Shown: positions 6,121 to 8,090 of the stretch, piece after piece
Position numbering within the stretch: the first letter of the stretch is position 1
How the letters are laid out: each line of letters opens with the position of its first letter
Source of the DNA: Candidatus Hydrogenedentota bacterium
GTDB taxonomy: Bacteria > Hydrogenedentota > Hydrogenedentia > Hydrogenedentales > CAITNO01
Length of the DNA: 8,090 nt
Reading direction: 5' to 3'
NCBI GenBank assembly: GCA_903822375.1
Contig: CAIJOU010000168.1
Coordinates: forward strand, 1-8,090
Program-made: the position numbers and the translations under genes
Notes under the pieces: generated by a model
The model's input: the letters and a program-made list of their open reading frames with translations, nothing else
Told to the model about the DNA's origin: nothing
Database searches by the model: none

Positions 6121-6140
6121 GGCAGGCAGAAATGCCTGCC
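6121..6140. repeat. Perfect 8-bp hairpin with GAAA loop
   Basis: GGCAGGCA (6121-6128) / TGCCTGCC (6133-6140) closing a GAAA tetraloop, a stable GNRA loop if transcribed. Last of the four hairpins, 66 bases before the SDR extended -10 element. Confidence 0.6.
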
Positions 6141-6206
6141 CCACGCTGTTTCAACTTCGGTGCGCTGGAAGATGCTAATATGCAGAGCTTATTGTGTGCA
6201 AGATTT

Positions 6207-6215
6207 TGGTATAAT
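6207..6215 (+). promoter_or_regulatory. Extended -10 promoter of the SDR gene
   Basis: TGGTATAAT is a perfect TATAAT (6210-6215) with the extended TGn element. The -35 region (CTTATT, 16 bp upstream) is poor, as is common for extended -10 promoters. Initiation near 6222 would leave a leader of about 25 nt containing the Shine-Dalgarno. Confidence 0.65.
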
Positions 6216-6234
6216 TCGCAAAATTCTGGAATAC

Positions 6235-6240
6235 AAGGAG
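6235..6240 (+). promoter_or_regulatory. Shine-Dalgarno of the SDR gene
   Basis: AAGGAG, six bases before the ATG at 6247. It decides the start against a 71-codon in-frame extension upstream that would run through the hairpins and the promoter. Confidence 0.85.
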
Positions 6241-6246
6241 AGACCC

Positions 6247-7011
6247 ATGGCCATCGCAGATTTCAATCTTACGGGCAGAGTGGCAATTGTGACCGGCGCG
6301 AGCCGCGGCATTGGCGAGGCCATTGCGCGGGGCCTGGCGGAGAACGGGGCCACGGTGGTGCTGGCGTCGCGCAAGCAGGCTGATCTGGACGCGGTCTCAC
6401 AAACAATCACCGATGCGGGCGGCAAGGCGCTGGCCGTGGCCTGCCATACCGGCAAGCCGGAGGATATCGGATTGCTGTTCGACCGGGTGATGGCCGAGTA
6501 CGGGCGGGTCGACATCCTGGTCAACAATGCCGCCACGAACCCCTACTTCGGCCCGACGATTGACGCCACCGAGTCGATCTTTGACAAGACCTTCGAGGTG
6601 AACGTGAAGGGCTATTTCCTGATGGCCCAGAGGGCCGCCCGCATCATGGTCGATCAGGGCGGCGGTTCCATCATCAACGTGGCGTCCATCGGCGGCATCT
6701 CACCCATGCTCATGCAGGGGATCTACTCGATGACGAAGGCCGCGGTCATCTCAATGACGAAGGCGTTTGCCTCCGAACTGGGCGGTGCCGGGGTGCGGTG
6801 CAACGCCATCTGCCCAGGGCTGACGAACACGAAGTTTGCCAAGGTGCTCATCGACACGCCCGAAATTCACGACATGTTCGTCGGGCAGGTGCCGATGGGC
6901 CGCCATGCCGAGCCGCACGAGATGGTGGGCGCGGCCGTATACCTCGCCTCGGACGCGTCGAGTTACACGACGGGGTCGGTGATTGTCTGCGACGGTGGAT
7001 ACTTGGCGTAG
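6247..7011 (+). CDS. Short-chain dehydrogenase/reductase (classical SDR)
   Basis: NAD(P)-dependent oxidoreductase of 254 residues, typical of classical SDRs. Cofactor motif TGASRGIG (16-23); Arg42 and Lys43 after strand 2 (LASRK) favour NADP(H) over NAD(H); NNAA (93-96); catalytic tetrad Asn119 (EVNV), Ser147 (VASIGG), Tyr160 and Lys164 (YSMTK); C-terminal GSVIVCDGGYLA. Classical SDRs of this sort interconvert hydroxyl and keto groups on acyl-CoA, sugar, steroid or small alcohol substrates. The neighbouring genes make a keto/hydroxyacyl-CoA substrate plausible, for example a 4-ketoacyl-CoA as proposed for LvaD in levulinate catabolism, but sequence alone does not fix it. The gene has its own promoter, is divergent from the dehydrogenase-kinase pair, and converges on the phosphodiesterase gene. 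Confidence 0.95.
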   Translation: MAIADFNLTGRVAIVTGASRGIGEAIARGLAENGATVVLASRKQADLDAVSQTITDAGGKALAVACHTGKPEDIGLLFDRVMAEYGRVDILVNNAATNPYFGPTIDATESIFDKTFEVNVKGYFLMAQRAARIMVDQGGGSIINVASIGGISPMLMQGIYSMTKAAVISMTKAFASELGGAGVRCNAICPGLTNTKFAKVLIDTPEIHDMFVGQVPMGRHAEPHEMVGAAVYLASDASSYTTGSVIVCDGGYLA

Positions 7012-7020
7012 GGGGAGTTG

Positions 7021-7070
7021 CCTGAAGTCGTGATTCCGGAGTCCGACAGAAAGACACGAGTACCTTCAGG
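7021..7070. terminator. Possible structure between convergent SDR and phosphodiesterase genes
   Basis: CCTGAAG (7021-7027) and CTTCAGG (7064-7070) are perfect inverted 7-mers with a 36-nt loop that can itself form a small stem (GTCG 7027-7030 / CGAC 7044-7047). It begins nine bases after the SDR stop. There is no T-run and the loop is long, so terminator function is only a guess. Confidence 0.25.
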
Positions 7071-7128
7071 GACGGAACGGACTGATCCCGGCCAATCAAG
7101 CCGTCAGGGATGATGCCGCCATCAACCG

Positions 7129-8088
7129 TCAGTATCCCAGCGCTGCCAGAACCGCATCCGCCGTTCTGGCGGGCGGTTTCCCGTAGTAAGCCATCAGCGC
7201 GTCGCAACGGTTCGTGAAGCACCCGTCCGCACCAAACCAGGTCATCAGGCGGAACTGCCAGGTCTCGTCCACCGTAAATGCGTGGACAACAAGCCCGTGC
7301 CGGTGGGCGCCGCCCAAATGCCAGGGCCAGCAGAGGGTCCCCGCCGGACCAATGCCAACGCCGATCTGGGCGGCCCGGTCCAGCATGGGCCCCCATCCGC
7401 CCTCTTTCTCCAGGACCTCGGGTACGAGCAGATAGACGCGGGGCACCTTCGGGGCCAGTTCTCCCAGTTTCACCAGGCTTTCCGAATAGAAGGACTGGAA
7501 GATTACCTTCGGCAACGGTCCGCTTTCTCCATCCAGCCAGCCATGCGACTGCAGCAGGTCCACCAGGTCCTTTTCGACACCGGGGTAGCGATCGGCAGAT
7601 TTGGTCTCAATGTAGACCGGGTGCTTATCTCCCTTGGCTGCGGCGATATCCAGTACTTCTGCCAGCGTCAGGATCTTCAGGCCTGCATATCCTTTTCGGG
7701 CGCGTTCGGGAAACTTCCGGTTGAACCACGATCCGGCGTCCAACTGCTTGAGTTCGGCCAGGGTGAATTCTGAGATGTTCTGTTTTTCCCGGCCGGGAAA
7801 GACTTCGGCAACATTCGTGGTGCGTGCGGGGGTGTCATCGTGAATGGCCACCAGTGACCCGTCCTTGGTGCGCTGGATGTCCATCTCCAGGTAGTCCGCG
7901 CCCAGGTCCCGCGCAAGCTGATAGGCGGCCATCGTCTCTTCCGGTGCCAGGTAAGAGGCGCCCCGGTGCGCAATGACCAGTTGCCGGGGCACCGGGGGAT
8001 GGGCCGCGGCCGGCGAGCGCAGGGGCAACGCCACCCAGAGGAGCCAGGCTACCAGCACGATCAGCGCCAGCATTCCCATCACGCACAA
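7129..8088 (-). CDS. Glycerophosphodiester phosphodiesterase, membrane-anchored or exported (5' end uncertain)
   Basis: Predicted to hydrolyse glycerophosphodiesters to glycerol-3-phosphate and an alcohol outside the cytoplasmic membrane. The frame stays open to the window edge, so the start may lie outside; inside, ATG at 8079 and 8073 are candidates, and 8088 is a TTG. The N-terminus (MGMLALIVLVAWLLWVALPL) is a strong hydrophobic helix followed by an Ala-rich stretch, a signal peptide or anchor. GDPD motifs, numbered from 8088: IAHRGAS (39-45, catalytic His41), APEETMAAY (48-56; canonical PENT has Asn where this has Glu), YLEMDIQRTKDG (66-77, metal ligands Glu68 and Asp70), IHDDT (82-86, second catalytic His83), YIETKS (159-164, Glu161), and a C-terminal HAFTVDE and GADGCFTNRCDAL segment. 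About 310 residues, normal for a periplasmic GlpQ-like enzyme. It converges on the SDR gene with 117 bases between, so is probably unrelated to the acyl-CoA genes. Confidence 0.9.
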   Translation of the reverse strand: MCVMGMLALIVLVAWLLWVALPLRSPAAAHPPVPRQLVIAHRGASYLAPEETMAAYQLARDLGADYLEMDIQRTKDGSLVAIHDDTPARTTNVAEVFPGREKQNISEFTLAELKQLDAGSWFNRKFPERARKGYAGLKILTLAEVLDIAAAKGDKHPVYIETKSADRYPGVEKDLVDLLQSHGWLDGESGPLPKVIFQSFYSESLVKLGELAPKVPRVYLLVPEVLEKEGGWGPMLDRAAQIGVGIGPAGTLCWPWHLGGAHRHGLVVHAFTVDETWQFRLMTWFGADGCFTNRCDALMAYYGKPPARTADAVLAALGY

Positions 8089-8090
8089 GG

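Noticed and set aside
6013..6140. CRISPR array
   Set aside because: The hairpins differ in sequence and there are no regular direct repeats with equal-length spacers.
6034..6246. In-frame 71-codon N-terminal extension of the SDR
   Set aside because: It translates the palindromic repeats and the promoter. AAGGAG and the SDR fold both begin at 6247.

Overview
The window is bacterial, gene-dense and mostly GC-rich. Genes lie on both strands, with no phage, transposase, rRNA, tRNA or CRISPR sequence. Lineage cannot be fixed from the sequence. Intergenic palindromes and 9-nt periodic repeats resemble those I recall from large environmental genomes (Planctomycetota or Hydrogenedentota type, also proteobacteria), so any assignment is a weak inference.

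Layout: (1) Positions 1-60 read as the 3' tail of an unidentified gene, followed by a GC hairpin. (2) 143-937 (+) is a PP2C-type Ser/Thr phosphatase. (3) 938-1297 has no convincing gene but holds a long imperfect inverted repeat built from 9-nt units. (4) 1298-2413 (-) is a Fic-family AMP-transferase with an N-terminal inhibitory motif and a C-terminal winged-helix-like region; its promoter predicts a leaderless mRNA. (5) 2616-3602 (+) is an unrecognised secreted protein, visibly richer in A+T than its neighbours. (6) 3704-4777 and 4777-5994 (both -) are an APH-fold kinase and an acyl-CoA dehydrogenase, translationally coupled with the dehydrogenase first. (7) 5995-6246 is a divergent intergenic region with four perfect hairpins and the promoter of (8), a short-chain dehydrogenase/reductase at 6247-7011 (+). 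(9) 7129 to the right edge (-) is an exported or membrane-anchored glycerophosphodiester phosphodiesterase.

The strongest functional unit is 3704-7011. An ACAD10/11-like acyl-CoA dehydrogenase, a separate APH-fold kinase of the type fused to it in eukaryotes, and an SDR match the logic of 4-hydroxyacyl-CoA catabolism (as in the Pseudomonas levulinate lva pathway and mammalian ACAD10/11). In that scheme a keto/hydroxy interconversion is followed by phosphorylation of the 4-hydroxyl, then phosphate elimination and rearrangement to a 3-hydroxyacyl-CoA for beta-oxidation. This is inferred from family membership and gene order. The Fic and secreted-protein genes, divergent from a low-GC intergenic region, look like an accessory insertion between housekeeping genes.
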